Shown here: positions 27,211-35,895 of the stretch, piece after piece
How the letters are laid out: the number at the start of each line of letters is the position of its first letter
How positions within the stretch are numbered: position 1 is the first letter of the stretch
Origin: Kiloniella laminariae DSM 19542
Lineage (GTDB): Bacteria > Pseudomonadota > Alphaproteobacteria > Kiloniellales > Kiloniellaceae
Direction: 5' to 3'
DNA length: 47,059 nt
Assembly: GCF_000374005.1 (NCBI RefSeq)
Contig: NZ_KB893170.1
Span: forward strand, 148,946-196,004
Notes under the pieces: model-generated
What the model was told of the DNA's origin: nothing
The model's database searches: none
Seen by the model: the letters and a program-made list of their open reading frames with translations, nothing else
Translations under genes and position numbers: made by a program

Positions 27211-27777
27211 ATGAAAATTAACGGGAACGCCATTCGCCCCGGCAATATTATTGAACACAAAGGCCGCTTGTGGCGTGCAATGAAAACCCAGCACACCCAG
27301 CCAGGAAAAGGCGGTGCATATCTGCAGGTTGAGCTGAAAGATATTCGCGACGGCACCAAGCTGAATGAACGTTTCCGCGCCAGTGAAGACGTCGACCGGG
27401 TTCGTCTTGACCAGATGGAATACCAGTTCCTCTTTGCCGATGGCGAGATGCTCAACTTCATGAACAACGAAACCTACGAACAGATCGCTCTTCACAGTGA
27501 TCTTGTTGGGGAGCCCGTCTCGTTCCTCCAGGATGGCATGACAGTCACGATCGAGCTCTACGAAGAAGAGCCAATTTCAGTCGTTCTCCCTGATTCTGTG
27601 ATTTGTGAAATTGTCGAAGCCGATGCTGTTGTCAAAGGGCAGACAGCCTCGTCGTCTTACAAACCCGCCGTTCTCGACAATGGCGTACGCATTCTCGTTC
27701 CACCACATATTGCTTCTGGCACCCGTGTTGTCGTCAACACTGCTGATGCTACCTATGTGGAACGCGCCAAAGACTAA
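27211..27777 (+). CDS. efp: Translation elongation factor P
   Basis: EF-P relieves ribosome stalling at polyproline stretches. Domain I begins [20 protein letters not shown], and the loop [12 protein letters not shown] carries the tip lysine (Lys33), the usual target of beta-lysylation by EpmA. Domains II and III follow ([20 protein letters not shown], then [20 protein letters not shown]). The length of 188 residues is standard. The window encodes Pro-rich proteins (TolA, the OmpA-like protein) that would be natural clients. Confidence 0.97.
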   Translation: MKINGNAIRPGNIIEHKGRLWRAMKTQHTQPGKGGAYLQVELKDIRDGTKLNERFRASEDVDRVRLDQMEYQFLFADGEMLNFMNNETYEQIALHSDLVGEPVSFLQDGMTVTIELYEEEPISVVLPDSVICEIVEADAVVKGQTASSSYKPAVLDNGVRILVPPHIASGTRVVVNTADATYVERAKD

Positions 27778-27786
27778 CGCCGATAA

Positions 27787-27813
27787 CGGAGGATCGCTAA
27801 CTGCTATCCTCCG
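27787..27813 (+). other. Stem-loop after efp
   Basis: CGGAGGAT (27787-27794) pairs perfectly with ATCCTCCG (27806-27813) around an 11-base loop, nine bases past the efp stop. There is no T-run, so termination would be weak or the element protects the efp 3' end. Confidence 0.5.
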
Positions 27814-27838
27814 CCCTAACTAACGGAAAGTAATTTCG

Positions 27839-28639
27839 ATGGCATATCGCTCACCACGCATCACCGTTATGGCCAAAGCTGCCGAAAAGGCGGCCCGGAG
27901 CCTGAAACGCGACTTCGGCGAAGTGGAAAATCTGCAGGTATCGAAAAAAGGTCCCGCCGATTTCGTTTCTGCAGCGGATCTGAAAGCTGAAAAAATCCTC
28001 AAGGACGAACTGAAAAGAGCACGTCCTGAATTCGGCTTTCTCACAGAAGAAGCCGGGATCGAAAAAGGCAGCAGTCCTGATGAGCGCTGGATCATTGATC
28101 CTCTTGATGGCACGACTAACTTTCTACATGGATTGCCACACTTTGCGATCTCAATCGCTCTGGAAGTTCGCGGCGAAATCGTTGCCGGTGTAATCTATGA
28201 CCCGATCAAAGATGAAATGTTTACTGCTGAAAAGGGCAACGGCGCCTACCTGAATGATCGCAGAATTCGGGTCTCTGCCCGGGTTGCCCTCGAAACAACA
28301 GTCGTTGCAACAGGAACACCCTACCTTGGTCGCGGAGACCGGGGCCCCTTCCTTCGGGAAGTTAACGCCGTCATGGCGCAAACTGCGGGTATTCGTCGCT
28401 GGGGGGCTGCGGCTCTGGATCTGGCTTACGTCGCCTGTGGCCGTTACGATGCTTTCTGGGAACGGGATCTGTCCTCCTGGGATGTTGCCGCGGGCATCCT
28501 TATGGTGAAAGAAGCAGGCGGAACTGTCAGTGAAGTAGAAGGCCGCCCGATAAAACTGGAAAGCCCGAGCATTCTCTGCGCCAATATAGACCTGCACCCG
28601 AAGATGTTGAAATTATTCAAAGAATCCGGAAAATATTGA
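27839..28639 (+). CDS. suhB: Inositol monophosphatase family protein
   Basis: A 266-residue Mg2+/Li+-dependent phosphatase. Metal-binding motifs are GPADFVSAADLKAEKIL, GFLTEEAG, WIIDPLDGTTNFLHGLPHFA (IDPLDGT) and SSWDVAAGILMVKEAGG (WDVAAG). It probably hydrolyses inositol-1-phosphate or a related sugar phosphate; SuhB also has a transcription/rRNA role in E. coli. It follows efp by 61 bp, and the efp-suhB pair is common in alphaproteobacteria. Confidence 0.93.
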   Translation: MAYRSPRITVMAKAAEKAARSLKRDFGEVENLQVSKKGPADFVSAADLKAEKILKDELKRARPEFGFLTEEAGIEKGSSPDERWIIDPLDGTTNFLHGLPHFAISIALEVRGEIVAGVIYDPIKDEMFTAEKGNGAYLNDRRIRVSARVALETTVVATGTPYLGRGDRGPFLREVNAVMAQTAGIRRWGAAALDLAYVACGRYDAFWERDLSSWDVAAGILMVKEAGGTVSEVEGRPIKLESPSILCANIDLHPKMLKLFKESGKY

Positions 28640-28664
28640 CCTAACTTCAATATTTGTTGATCTG

Positions 28665-28704
28665 ACAAAGAGCCTGCCCAGCGCGGGCTCTTTGTTCTTT
28701 CTGC
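28665..28704 (+). terminator. Intrinsic terminator after suhB
   Basis: ACAAAGAGCCTGC (28665-28677) pairs with GCGGGCTCTTTGT (28683-28695) with one wobble, followed by TCTTTCT. It lies about 25 bases past the stop. Confidence 0.8.
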
Positions 28705-28834
28705 CTTATCTATTGTCGTAGCCCTGTATCAGCATTAAGCTATGTACCCAGATTCACTAGAGAATCATCCTGGGGGATATACGTTGTTCAAGTTAGCTAC
28801 CGACCTGTTAGAAAATTCCGGCATCACGCGTAAA

Positions 28835-30154
28835 ATGCGCCTTTTATCCTGTTGCACTGTCCTTGCTGCAACCGGGATAACATCGATGGCTTCCGCACAA
28901 ACCGTGGTGATTGGCGGATCTGGCAGTTCCGGCGTTTATATAAATGAACAGCTCGCCGGGCCAGTTCCTAACTATGCCAACGCTTATGGCGGCCAGATGG
29001 CCCCGTCAGGCTATCCTGGGACAAGCGATGGGCAATATCTCAGCCGGCCAGGAAAACTTCTTTTTCCTCCCCAGAGCTATCCCCACAGCCAGGTCACCGT
29101 ATCCAGTTTTGCTTCTGTTCAGACTTCCAGCCTGACGACACAAGGGAACTGGCAGCAAGGACAGGCTTCAGCCAGTCCACTTTACAATCCTTACGGCCAG
29201 CCTGTAATCCCCCTTGGACAGGCAAAGTCAATTGGCCAAGTCCAGCCCAAATATCCGGATCAAATTCCTGCATTTCAACCCCAATCCCAGCTTTTGGTTC
29301 CTCCTCCTGCAGGAAGAGCACAAACAACGGCACGGGTATCTGCCCCCAGAACACAGCAAACAGAAACTTCCGACATCATCACACCGGAAGTGAAAATTGC
29401 TCGGGCAACACCTATCGAAGCTGAAACAACACCTGCCCCGGCTCCCAAGGCTGCGGCGAAAAAAGCTCCCCCGTCCATTGTTCCTCCGGCTCCAGCAGTA
29501 TCTGCTGAGGACCCCGTAGTTCCCAAAACCAAAATAGCAAAAGTACCAGAACAGACGACCAGCTCTGTTTCAGGTCCTGTTTCAGGCTCTGCGGCAAAGG
29601 TTCCTGCCCCAACAAATACGACTGTGCCAACTGAACCTGTCACGATCACGCCTGTTCCTAAGCCTCCGGTATCGAACGAACCAGCTGTTGTTTCAACAGA
29701 CGAGATCCCTGCAATTCCTGCGGCCCCGTCTATCGCTTCAGGAAATTCATCCCTGAGTGAGACAACAGCAGAGCTCGCCCCTCCCCCCCCACCACCTGCT
29801 GGTCCTGCCCCTGTTGAAACAGCTGCGCTCACGTCCAGTGGGGCTCTTGCTCCAATGGAGCTGACTTTTGCACCAGAGTTGGCTGAGCTCAGCCCGGCTG
29901 CAAAAGATAAATTGAACAAGCTGGCGGATTACATGCTTGAAAATGATGCGGCGGTTATCCAGCTTCTTGCTTATGCAGGCGACAACGAAAGTAATGCCCA
30001 GGCACGACGTGTCTCTCTCTCCCGGGCTCTTGCAGTGCGCGGGGTACTGATGGACAGAGGAATCCAGAGCACCAGAATGCATGTGAGAGCACTTGGCAAC
30101 AAAACCAAAGACGGCAATCCTGATCGCGTAGATATCATTCCAGTCAAGAATTAA
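28835..30154 (+). CDS. Secreted Pro/Ala-rich protein with C-terminal OmpA-like domain
   Basis: A signal peptide is visible (MRLLSCCTVLAATGITSMAS, cleavage near SAQ). A long Gln/Pro/Ser segment and a Pro/Ala/Val/Thr-rich low-complexity region follow, then a C-terminal OmpA/MotB-like domain of about 100 residues (LTFAPELAELSPAAKDKLNK, AQARRVSLSRALAVRGVLMD and RVDIIPVKN). The protein probably sits in the periplasm or outer membrane and contacts peptidoglycan. The start is uncertain: ATG at 28742, TTG at 28784 (with GGGGGA upstream) and ATG at 28835 are in frame; 28835 puts the signal peptide at the terminus. It precedes a MotA/MotB-like pair and may work with it. Confidence 0.8.
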   Translation: MRLLSCCTVLAATGITSMASAQTVVIGGSGSSGVYINEQLAGPVPNYANAYGGQMAPSGYPGTSDGQYLSRPGKLLFPPQSYPHSQVTVSSFASVQTSSLTTQGNWQQGQASASPLYNPYGQPVIPLGQAKSIGQVQPKYPDQIPAFQPQSQLLVPPPAGRAQTTARVSAPRTQQTETSDIITPEVKIARATPIEAETTPAPAPKAAAKKAPPSIVPPAPAVSAEDPVVPKTKIAKVPEQTTSSVSGPVSGSAAKVPAPTNTTVPTEPVTITPVPKPPVSNEPAVVSTDEIPAIPAAPSIASGNSSLSETTAELAPPPPPPAGPAPVETAALTSSGALAPMELTFAPELAELSPAAKDKLNKLADYMLENDAAVIQLLAYAGDNESNAQARRVSLSRALAVRGVLMDRGIQSTRMHVRALGNKTKDGNPDRVDIIPVKN

Positions 30155-30252
30155 TCATCCTTACTCTGCCTACGGCAAAGCAAAAGCCATAGTTTCGCCC
30201 TACAAGCCCTGTAACCTTCGCTGGTTTATTTGATCAAGAGGCACCTGACGCC

Positions 30253-31416
30253 ATGAAGCGGCCAACACGTTATCTTATTCGGATGGGTATTTTTCTGGGC
30301 ATTGTTACCGCCGCCGTTGCGGTACTTTTCCCCAGCCTCCAAGAAGCATTTGTGGCCAATGCCGTAATGAACGGGATGATTCTTGGTGTTCTGGGTTTTG
30401 GCATCATCTATATTTTCCGACAGGTCTTGTCCCTGAAAATAGAACTGACATGGCTCAATCACCTCAAAAAAGAAACCCAGGAGGGGATCGTTTTTGCCGG
30501 TGCCATCAGCGAATTCAAGGAACCTCGCCTGCTCGGCCCCATGGCAACGATGATCGGAGAGAAAAAAGGGAAGCTTAGCCTCTCCACCCTCTCAATGAGA
30601 ACCCTTCTGGACGGCATCCAGGCCCGTATAGAAGAAAGTCACGAGATTTCCCGCTACCTCATAGGGCTGCTGATCTTCCTAGGCTTGCTGGGGACATTCT
30701 GGGGACTGCTTGGCACCGTCAATGCCGTTGGCGACACCATTGCTGGCTTAAGCGCGACGGCAGACGACCCCTCGGCCATGTTCGATGAACTCAAATCCGG
30801 TTTACAAACGCCACTTTCAGGCATGGGAACAGCTTTCAGCTCCTCTCTTTTTGGCCTTGCCGGCTCTCTGGTACTCGGCTTTCTTGAACTTCAGGCAGGG
30901 CAAGCCCACAACCGTTTTTTAAACTACCTCGAAGAATGGCTATCCGGAGTTACAAAACTGTCCAGCGGCAGTGCTGGTGTCGAAGGCGACCAATCCGTCC
31001 CGGCCTATATCTCTGCCTTGCTGGAACAAACAGCTGAAAGCCTTGAGAAGCTCCAGCGCACGATGTCCCGCGACGAAGATGAACGGGTCAAGGCCAACCA
31101 CACACTCGTTACCCTGACCGAGCGGATGTCCACACTGACCGATCATATGCGGGCGGAACAAAGTGTAATGCTCAGTATTGCCGAGACCCAGTCACAGCTG
31201 AAGCCCATCTTGGCGCAACTTGCGCAGGCACAAAGCAAAGCCCCTGCAAATAGTGGCCTTGATGAAGCCTCCAAAGGGCATATACGAAACATGGATCTAC
31301 GCCTTGAGAAGCTCTCTGGTGATATTCTGAGTGGTCGGGAAAGTTCAGTTCAGGAAATCCGGAGCGAGATCCGGCTATTAACCAGAACACTGGCTGCTAT
31401 GGCTGAAACGGAATAA
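30253..31416 (+). CDS. MotA/TolQ/ExbB-type proton channel protein, non-flagellar
   Basis: A 387-residue inner-membrane protein. Two N-terminal membrane segments (RMGIFLGIVTAAVAVLF and VMNGMILGVLGFGIIYIF) are followed by a cytoplasmic loop, then the MotA/TolQ/ExbB core: LIGLLIFLGLLGTFWGLLGT and LSGMGTAFSSSLFGLAGSLV. A helical C-terminal tail of about 170 residues (SLEKLQRTMSRDEDERVK, LDLRLEKLSG-like segments) is probably cytoplasmic. It is not flagellar MotA or TolQ, which is separately present at 13.7 kb. It is six bases from a MotB-like partner, so the pair forms an operon and probably a 5:2-type stator. The load it drives is unknown. Confidence 0.85.
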   Translation: MKRPTRYLIRMGIFLGIVTAAVAVLFPSLQEAFVANAVMNGMILGVLGFGIIYIFRQVLSLKIELTWLNHLKKETQEGIVFAGAISEFKEPRLLGPMATMIGEKKGKLSLSTLSMRTLLDGIQARIEESHEISRYLIGLLIFLGLLGTFWGLLGTVNAVGDTIAGLSATADDPSAMFDELKSGLQTPLSGMGTAFSSSLFGLAGSLVLGFLELQAGQAHNRFLNYLEEWLSGVTKLSSGSAGVEGDQSVPAYISALLEQTAESLEKLQRTMSRDEDERVKANHTLVTLTERMSTLTDHMRAEQSVMLSIAETQSQLKPILAQLAQAQSKAPANSGLDEASKGHIRNMDLRLEKLSGDILSGRESSVQEIRSEIRLLTRTLAAMAETE

Positions 31417-31422
31417 CCGCAA

Positions 31423-32745
31423 ATGTTTTCCCCGAGCCGCAAAGTCAGTCGCCGGTCAATCAACATCTGGCCCGGCTTTGTCGATGCACTGGCAACCCTG
31501 CTGCTTGTCATCATCTTTGTACTGATGGTCTTCATGGTTGCCCAGTTCACACTGAGTAATGCCCTCAGTGGCCGGGAAAAGGCCCTTACCCGGCTGAACA
31601 GAGAGATCAGCGAACTCGCCGAGCTCCTGTCACTGGAAAAATCCGAAAATTCCCGCCTCCGATCCAGCGTCACCCAGCTCACGACAGAGCTGCAAAGCTC
31701 CATCTCCTCCAGAGACAGCCTGGCCAACCAGCTCGCATCTCTTGCCCAGGAAAAAGAAGATCTGAATGGCGAATTGATCGCGGTCAGCGAACAGCTCAAA
31801 AACTTTGTTGATGCCCAGAACCTGCTTCAAGCCGACAGGGATGAACTGGAAGCTGACAAGGATCAGCTTCTCAAAGATCGCAAAGACCTTAAAGACCAGC
31901 TATCTGCTCTGGAGTTGGCGGCGGCAAAACTCTCGGCAGAATCGGCCAGGGTAAACGCCGAACTGGAAGACGCCTATAAAGTTGTCGAAGCAGATAGGGA
32001 AAAGATTGAGACGCAACTAGCAGAGATCGCCTTGCTCAAAGAACTGCGCGACAGCCTGACACAACAGCTGGCCGGGGCCCAGGGCGAAGTTCAGGGGCAG
32101 AAAGTGCTCACTGAAGAAGCCAGAACCGAGGTTGTTCTGCTCAACCAGCAGATTGCTGCCTTGCGCAAACAGCTGGCAGATATCTCCGCAACACTTGAGA
32201 TCACCGAAGCCGCCAACAAAGAACAGGAAACCCAGATCCTTGATCTGGGGCGACGCCTGAATGTTGCACTGGCAACCAAAGTCCAGCAGCTTGCCCGCTA
32301 CAGATCAGAATTTTTTGGTCGCCTGCGGGAGGTGCTGGGCAACCGGCAGGATATCCGAATCGTTGGCGATCGATTCGTCTTCCAGTCAGAGGTTCTTTTT
32401 TCCAGCGGTTCAGCGACTCTCGGTGAAAGTGGCCAGGAACAATTGGGCAGGCTGGCCAATACCCTTCTGGACCTCTCCAAAGAGATCCCCTCCGAAATCA
32501 ACTGGATTCTCCGGGTTGATGGCCATACGGATATTCAGCCCATCTCAACAGCTGAATTCCCCTCCAACTGGGAACTTTCTACAGCCCGGGCAATCTCCGT
32601 GGTCAAATACTTGACCCGCCAGGGAATTCCGGCTTCCCGGCTTGCAGCTACAGGCTTTGGTGAATTCCAGCCCCTTGATGACAGTAGCGACGAAATCGGA
32701 TATCGACGCAACCGTCGGATCGAATTAAAACTCACTGAAAGATAA
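31423..32745 (+). CDS. MotB-like protein: membrane anchor, long coiled coil, OmpA-like peptidoglycan domain
   Basis: A 440-residue protein. Its single membrane helix WPGFVDALATLLLVIIFVLM carries an aspartate (residue 21) at the position of the proton-binding Asp of MotB/TolR. A coiled coil of about 240 residues follows (EKALTRLNREISELAELLSL through KEQETQILDLGRRLNVAL). The C-terminal OmpA domain has VLFSSGSATL, DGHTDIQPI and RRNRRIELKL. The layout matches the stator partner of the upstream MotA-like protein, anchored to peptidoglycan through an unusually long periplasmic rod. Terminator follows directly. Confidence 0.88.
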   Translation: MFSPSRKVSRRSINIWPGFVDALATLLLVIIFVLMVFMVAQFTLSNALSGREKALTRLNREISELAELLSLEKSENSRLRSSVTQLTTELQSSISSRDSLANQLASLAQEKEDLNGELIAVSEQLKNFVDAQNLLQADRDELEADKDQLLKDRKDLKDQLSALELAAAKLSAESARVNAELEDAYKVVEADREKIETQLAEIALLKELRDSLTQQLAGAQGEVQGQKVLTEEARTEVVLLNQQIAALRKQLADISATLEITEAANKEQETQILDLGRRLNVALATKVQQLARYRSEFFGRLREVLGNRQDIRIVGDRFVFQSEVLFSSGSATLGESGQEQLGRLANTLLDLSKEIPSEINWILRVDGHTDIQPISTAEFPSNWELSTARAISVVKYLTRQGIPASRLAATGFGEFQPLDDSSDEIGYRRNRRIELKLTER

Positions 32746-32784
32746 AACAGAAAGGGCGATGTATTTCACAGCCCTTTCTGTTTT
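32744..32784. terminator. Bidirectional terminator between the MotB-like gene and the ABC exporter
   Basis: AAAACAGAAAGGGC (32744-32757) pairs with GCCCTTTCTGTTTT (32771-32784), a perfect 14-bp stem starting at the stop codon of the MotB-like gene. Terminal A/T tracts allow use on both strands by the converging genes. Confidence 0.85.
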
Positions 32785-32849
32785 GGTTCTTCAGCCTCAT
32801 CCTGGCCGGAACTTATATAATAAAGACCCCTTCAGAGCGCTTTCTGGTA

Positions 32850-34727
32850 TTAACTCGCCGCCTGCACCTGAAAATCCACAGCAGCATCGCCTCCGAACTG
32901 AAGTTCAGCCAGACGCGCATATAAGCCTCCCTGGGCGATCAGATCGCTATGGGTACCACTGGCAACAATTTTGCCTGCCTCCATCACCAGTATCCGGTCT
33001 GCCTTCAGCACGGTCGCAAGGCGGTGAGCAATCATCAGTGTTGTTCTGCCTTCAAGTAGATTGTCCAGCGCCAGCTGAACTGCACGCTCACTCTCGGCAT
33101 CCAGAGCAGATGTCGCTTCATCCAATAGTAGAATAGTCGGATTTCGAAGGATCGCCCGTGCAATCGCCAAACGCTGGCGCTGACCGCCGGAAAGCCTCAC
33201 ACCTTTTTCCCCGAGATAGGTATTATAGCCCTCTGGAAGCTCCTTGATAAATTCATGGGCGGACGCAGCACGGGCCGCATCCATCACCTCGGCATCGCTG
33301 GCATCAGGGCGACCATACCTTATATTTTCTAGAGCACTGTTTGAAAAAATTACGGGCTCTTGAGAAACCAGACCGAGGTGTTTGCGCATTTCAACAGGGT
33401 CAAGATCTGTAAGAGGAATGTCATCAATACGGATAGACCCGTTCTTTGGGTCGTAATAACGTAATAAAAGTTGAAAAACTGTTGTTTTTCCAGCCCCGGA
33501 AGGACCAACAATCGCAACTTTCTCTCCAGCTTTTACCGAAATTGAAAACTGTTCCATCGCCGCCTGATTAGGACGGGCCGGATAGTTAAAGTCGACATTC
33601 TCAAAGGCGATTGCCCCGGAGATTTTTTCTGGCAAGGCAACCGGGTTTTCAGGAGAGGCAATATCCGTTTCAGTGGACAGCAAATCAAGCAGCCGTTCCG
33701 TTGCTCCTGCTGCGCGTTGAAGATCTCCGATCACTTCACTGAAAGCCCCCAAAGAGCCTGCGACCACCACCGCATAAAAAACAAAAGAAGACAGCTCTCC
33801 GGCAGATATCCGCCCCGTCAGGACATCATGCCCGCCAACCCAGAGGATACCGCTGATCGAACCGAACACCAGAAGGATCACAATCGCCGTCAAGAGAGCT
33901 CTTGATCGGACCCGACTTACTGCCGTATCAAAAGCATTCTCCACATGCCCAGAAAATTGCTCCCGATCCAGTTCTTCATGGGAAAAAGCCTGAACAGTAC
34001 GAATCCCACCAATTGTCTCGTCAGCATAGACACCGACATCCGCGATTCTGTCCTGTGTATCTTTGCTCAGACGTCTCACTTTTCGACCAAAGAAAATAAT
34101 CGGCACCAGAACGAAAGGAATAACAAGAGCAACAAATCCGGTGAGTTTCGGCGAGGTAATGACAAGAAGAGCCAAGCCGCCGAAAAACATAAGGATGTTT
34201 CTGAGCGCAATAGAGAACGAAGACCCGACCACCACTTGTAACAAGGTCGTATCCGTCGTCAGGCGCGAGAGGATCTCTCCGGTTCTTGTAACTTCGAAAA
34301 AAGCCGGAGACATTTTGATAATATGCCCAAATACCGCTGAACGAATATCTGCAACCACCCGTTCGCCAATCCAGGACACCAGAAAATATCTGGAGTAGCT
34401 GGCCAAAGCCAACAAAACAGTTACGCCAAAAAGGACAAAAACAGCTTGATCGAGCAATTCGCTGTTCCCACTGGAAAATCCCTGGTCAATTAGTGCCCGG
34501 AGTCCACGCCCAAGCCCAAGAACAGTTCCAGCAGCAATCATCAGCGCAATCATGGCCCCAACAATCTGTAACTTGTAAGGGCGGACAAACTGCCACAGCA
34601 GCAAAAGATTCTTTAAATCTTTGCTACGTTCGCGTTCTCCTGCCTGTGTCACCCCAACAGGCTCCCTCTTTGCTGTCTTCTTTTCTGTGGTCTTTTGACC
34701 AGTCATTGCAGCGCCTTGGCGGCTCAT
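32850..34727 (-). CDS. ABC exporter, fused permease-ATPase (MsbA-related)
   Basis: A 625-residue half-transporter: an N-terminal Lys/Glu-rich cytoplasmic tail, six membrane helices (from LQIVGAMIALMIAAGTVLGL onward), then an ATPase domain with Walker A GPSGAGKTT, signature LSGGQRQR, Walker B TILLLDEATS and the H-loop MIAHRLATV. It resembles the MsbA-related exporter family common in alphaproteobacteria; the substrate (lipid, lipopolysaccharide precursor or drug) is not determined by sequence. Starts at 34727 and 34706 are both possible; AGGAAC precedes the first. Confidence 0.92.
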   Translation of the reverse strand: MSRQGAAMTGQKTTEKKTAKREPVGVTQAGERERSKDLKNLLLLWQFVRPYKLQIVGAMIALMIAAGTVLGLGRGLRALIDQGFSSGNSELLDQAVFVLFGVTVLLALASYSRYFLVSWIGERVVADIRSAVFGHIIKMSPAFFEVTRTGEILSRLTTDTTLLQVVVGSSFSIALRNILMFFGGLALLVITSPKLTGFVALVIPFVLVPIIFFGRKVRRLSKDTQDRIADVGVYADETIGGIRTVQAFSHEELDREQFSGHVENAFDTAVSRVRSRALLTAIVILLVFGSISGILWVGGHDVLTGRISAGELSSFVFYAVVVAGSLGAFSEVIGDLQRAAGATERLLDLLSTETDIASPENPVALPEKISGAIAFENVDFNYPARPNQAAMEQFSISVKAGEKVAIVGPSGAGKTTVFQLLLRYYDPKNGSIRIDDIPLTDLDPVEMRKHLGLVSQEPVIFSNSALENIRYGRPDASDAEVMDAARAASAHEFIKELPEGYNTYLGEKGVRLSGGQRQRLAIARAILRNPTILLLDEATSALDAESERAVQLALDNLLEGRTTLMIAHRLATVLKADRILVMEAGKIVASGTHSDLIAQGGLYARLAELQFGGDAAVDFQVQAAS

Positions 34728-34849
34728 ATTGTACGTTCCTGTTTGTGGCTCTTATATCAAAGCATCAGCTTAATTTGCCATTTACCTAATAACGGAATTG
34801 ACCTTTCCACTCTAGTGTGACAAACCACAAAACGATCAAGGGTTCAATG

Positions 34850-34919
34850 CGACCCTGTGACCCTGGGCAATATTTTATTCCCGATTCGTGGATTTAACTT
34901 GCTTCCAGGCGCAGGGTCG
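34850..34919 (+). promoter_or_regulatory. Structured leader upstream of rpmE
   Basis: CGACCCTG (34850-34857) pairs with CAGGGTCG (34912-34919), and CCTGG (34862-34866) with CCAGG (34905-34909) inside it. A further CCCC/GGGG stem lies just before the rpmE ribosome-binding site. Ribosomal-protein genes often carry such autoregulatory leaders (L31 leaders are known in other phyla); this one is a candidate by structure only. Confidence 0.4.
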
Positions 34920-34956
34920 GGTAAACAGCCCCCGCTTCCTAAGGGGATTCAGGATT

Positions 34957-35181
34957 ATGAAAAAAGATATTCACCCAGCTTACCACACCATCAAAGTTGT
35001 CATGACTGATGGTAGTGAATTTGAAACGCGCTCGACCTGGGGCAAAGAAGGCGATACGCTTCGTCTTGATATTGACCCCAAGAGTCATCCAGCATGGACT
35101 GGCGAACACCGTTTGGTTGATACCGGCGGCCAGGTTGCCAAGTTCAACAAACGTTTCGCAGCATTCGGCATCAAGAACTAA
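34957..35181 (+). CDS. rpmE: 50S ribosomal protein L31
   Basis: The 74-residue protein begins [20 protein letters not shown] and ends [15 protein letters not shown], matching alphaproteobacterial L31. It lacks the cysteine pairs that bind zinc in C+ L31 proteins, so it is the zinc-independent C- form. The start at 34957 has AGGA just upstream (AGGATT-ATG); the longer frame from 34888 is not supported. It is divergent from the ABC exporter gene. Confidence 0.96.
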   Translation: MKKDIHPAYHTIKVVMTDGSEFETRSTWGKEGDTLRLDIDPKSHPAWTGEHRLVDTGGQVAKFNKRFAAFGIKN

Positions 35182-35200
35182 GCCGTTCGCAGCAACGAAT

Positions 35201-35234
35201 AAAAAAAGACCTTGCCTCGGCAAGGTCTTTTTTT
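35201..35234. terminator. Bidirectional terminator between rpmE and rcdA
   Basis: AAAAAAAGACCTTGCC (35201-35216) and GGCAAGGTCTTTTTTT (35219-35234) form a perfect 16-bp inverted repeat. It serves rpmE on the plus strand and rcdA, whose TAA stop lies in the T-run, on the minus strand. Confidence 0.92.
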
Positions 35235-35616
35235 ATGTCCTATCAAGTTGCGAATCCAACCGGGATATCCGTAGATAGAGCGCGTGGCTTCGACCGAGAA
35301 GATCCTGCATCTTTGCATCTGTCCCTTCGGGTGTATTCTGGATATGACCACACACCACCTGGCCAGACAGACGATTTTCAGGTTTTACAGCCTCTTCCAC
35401 AGGCACTTCACCAGACTGAACAGCCCGCTGCATCATCAACCAGGCCATGACCTGGGTAAGCCTTGCCGTCAACCGCATACTCTCACAGCAGATCAGCAAA
35501 CGCGCTTCCGGGGCCAGCCAGGCATGGCGCGAGCGGGTACCACTGGCGATATAGTCACGCGCTTCCTTAATAAGAGACAGGGTCTCTTGATAGGTCGAAT
35601 CCAGATAAGTAACCAT
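35233..35616 (-). CDS. rcdA: RcdA (DUF1465), CtrA-degradation adaptor
   Basis: The sequence around LLICCESMRLTARLTQVMAW and LMMQRAVQSGEV with a downstream NRLSG motif closely matches Caulobacter RcdA (ESMRLTTRLMQLASWLLLHR). RcdA is an adaptor in the CpdR-PopA-ClpXP hierarchy that delivers CtrA for proteolysis. The protein is a helical bundle of about 127 residues. Start: ATG at 35616; an in-frame GTG at 35631 would add five residues and has GAAGG too close. Its presence implies a CtrA-type cell-cycle or motility circuit in this organism. Confidence 0.85.
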   Translation of the reverse strand: MVTYLDSTYQETLSLIKEARDYIASGTRSRHAWLAPEARLLICCESMRLTARLTQVMAWLMMQRAVQSGEVPVEEAVKPENRLSGQVVCGHIQNTPEGTDAKMQDLLGRSHALYLRISRLDSQLDRT

Positions 35617-35830
35617 TCTGCTGCCAGACACTACCTTCTCGCACGGTTTTCGTATTAAGACGAAACAGCTTTTATCTCCTAGCCCATCCTATCATCAACG
35701 GCCTTAACAAAACCTTGGACCCGGCTTGTCACAGCCACCCTTCTCCAATCCTGACAGACTAACTGGCCTGTTATTACTCCCTTCAACGCGATTTATAGAA
35801 CCGCCAGTATCCCCCCGCTGTTCACAAAAA

Positions 35831-35856
35831 ACTGATCCAGAAAACTGAACCAGAAA
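35831..35856. repeat. 13-bp tandem repeat upstream of the Hsp20 promoter
   Basis: ACTGATCCAGAAA (35831-35843) is followed directly by ACTGAACCAGAAA (35844-35856), one mismatch. It ends 11 bases before the -35 element of the heat-shock promoter. Confidence 0.7.
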
Positions 35857-35867
35857 ACTCGGGGTAT

Positions 35868-35895
35868 CTTGAAATAAGATTTTTCAATCATATGT
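35868..35895 (+). promoter_or_regulatory. RpoH (sigma-32) promoter of the Hsp20 gene
   Basis: CTTGAAA at 35868-35874 and CATATGT at 35889-35895 fit the alphaproteobacterial RpoH pattern CTTG-N17-CYTATNT with exactly 17 bases between CTTG and the -10 element and one mismatch in the -10 (A for Y). Transcription would begin near 35902, giving a leader of about 100 bases. Confidence 0.75.

Noticed and set aside
30253-32745. Zorya-type antiphage system (ZorA/ZorB)
   Set aside because: The MotA/MotB-like pair recalls ZorAB, but no zorC, zorD or zorE-like gene is adjacent; neighbours are housekeeping genes and the MotB-like rod is much longer than ZorB.
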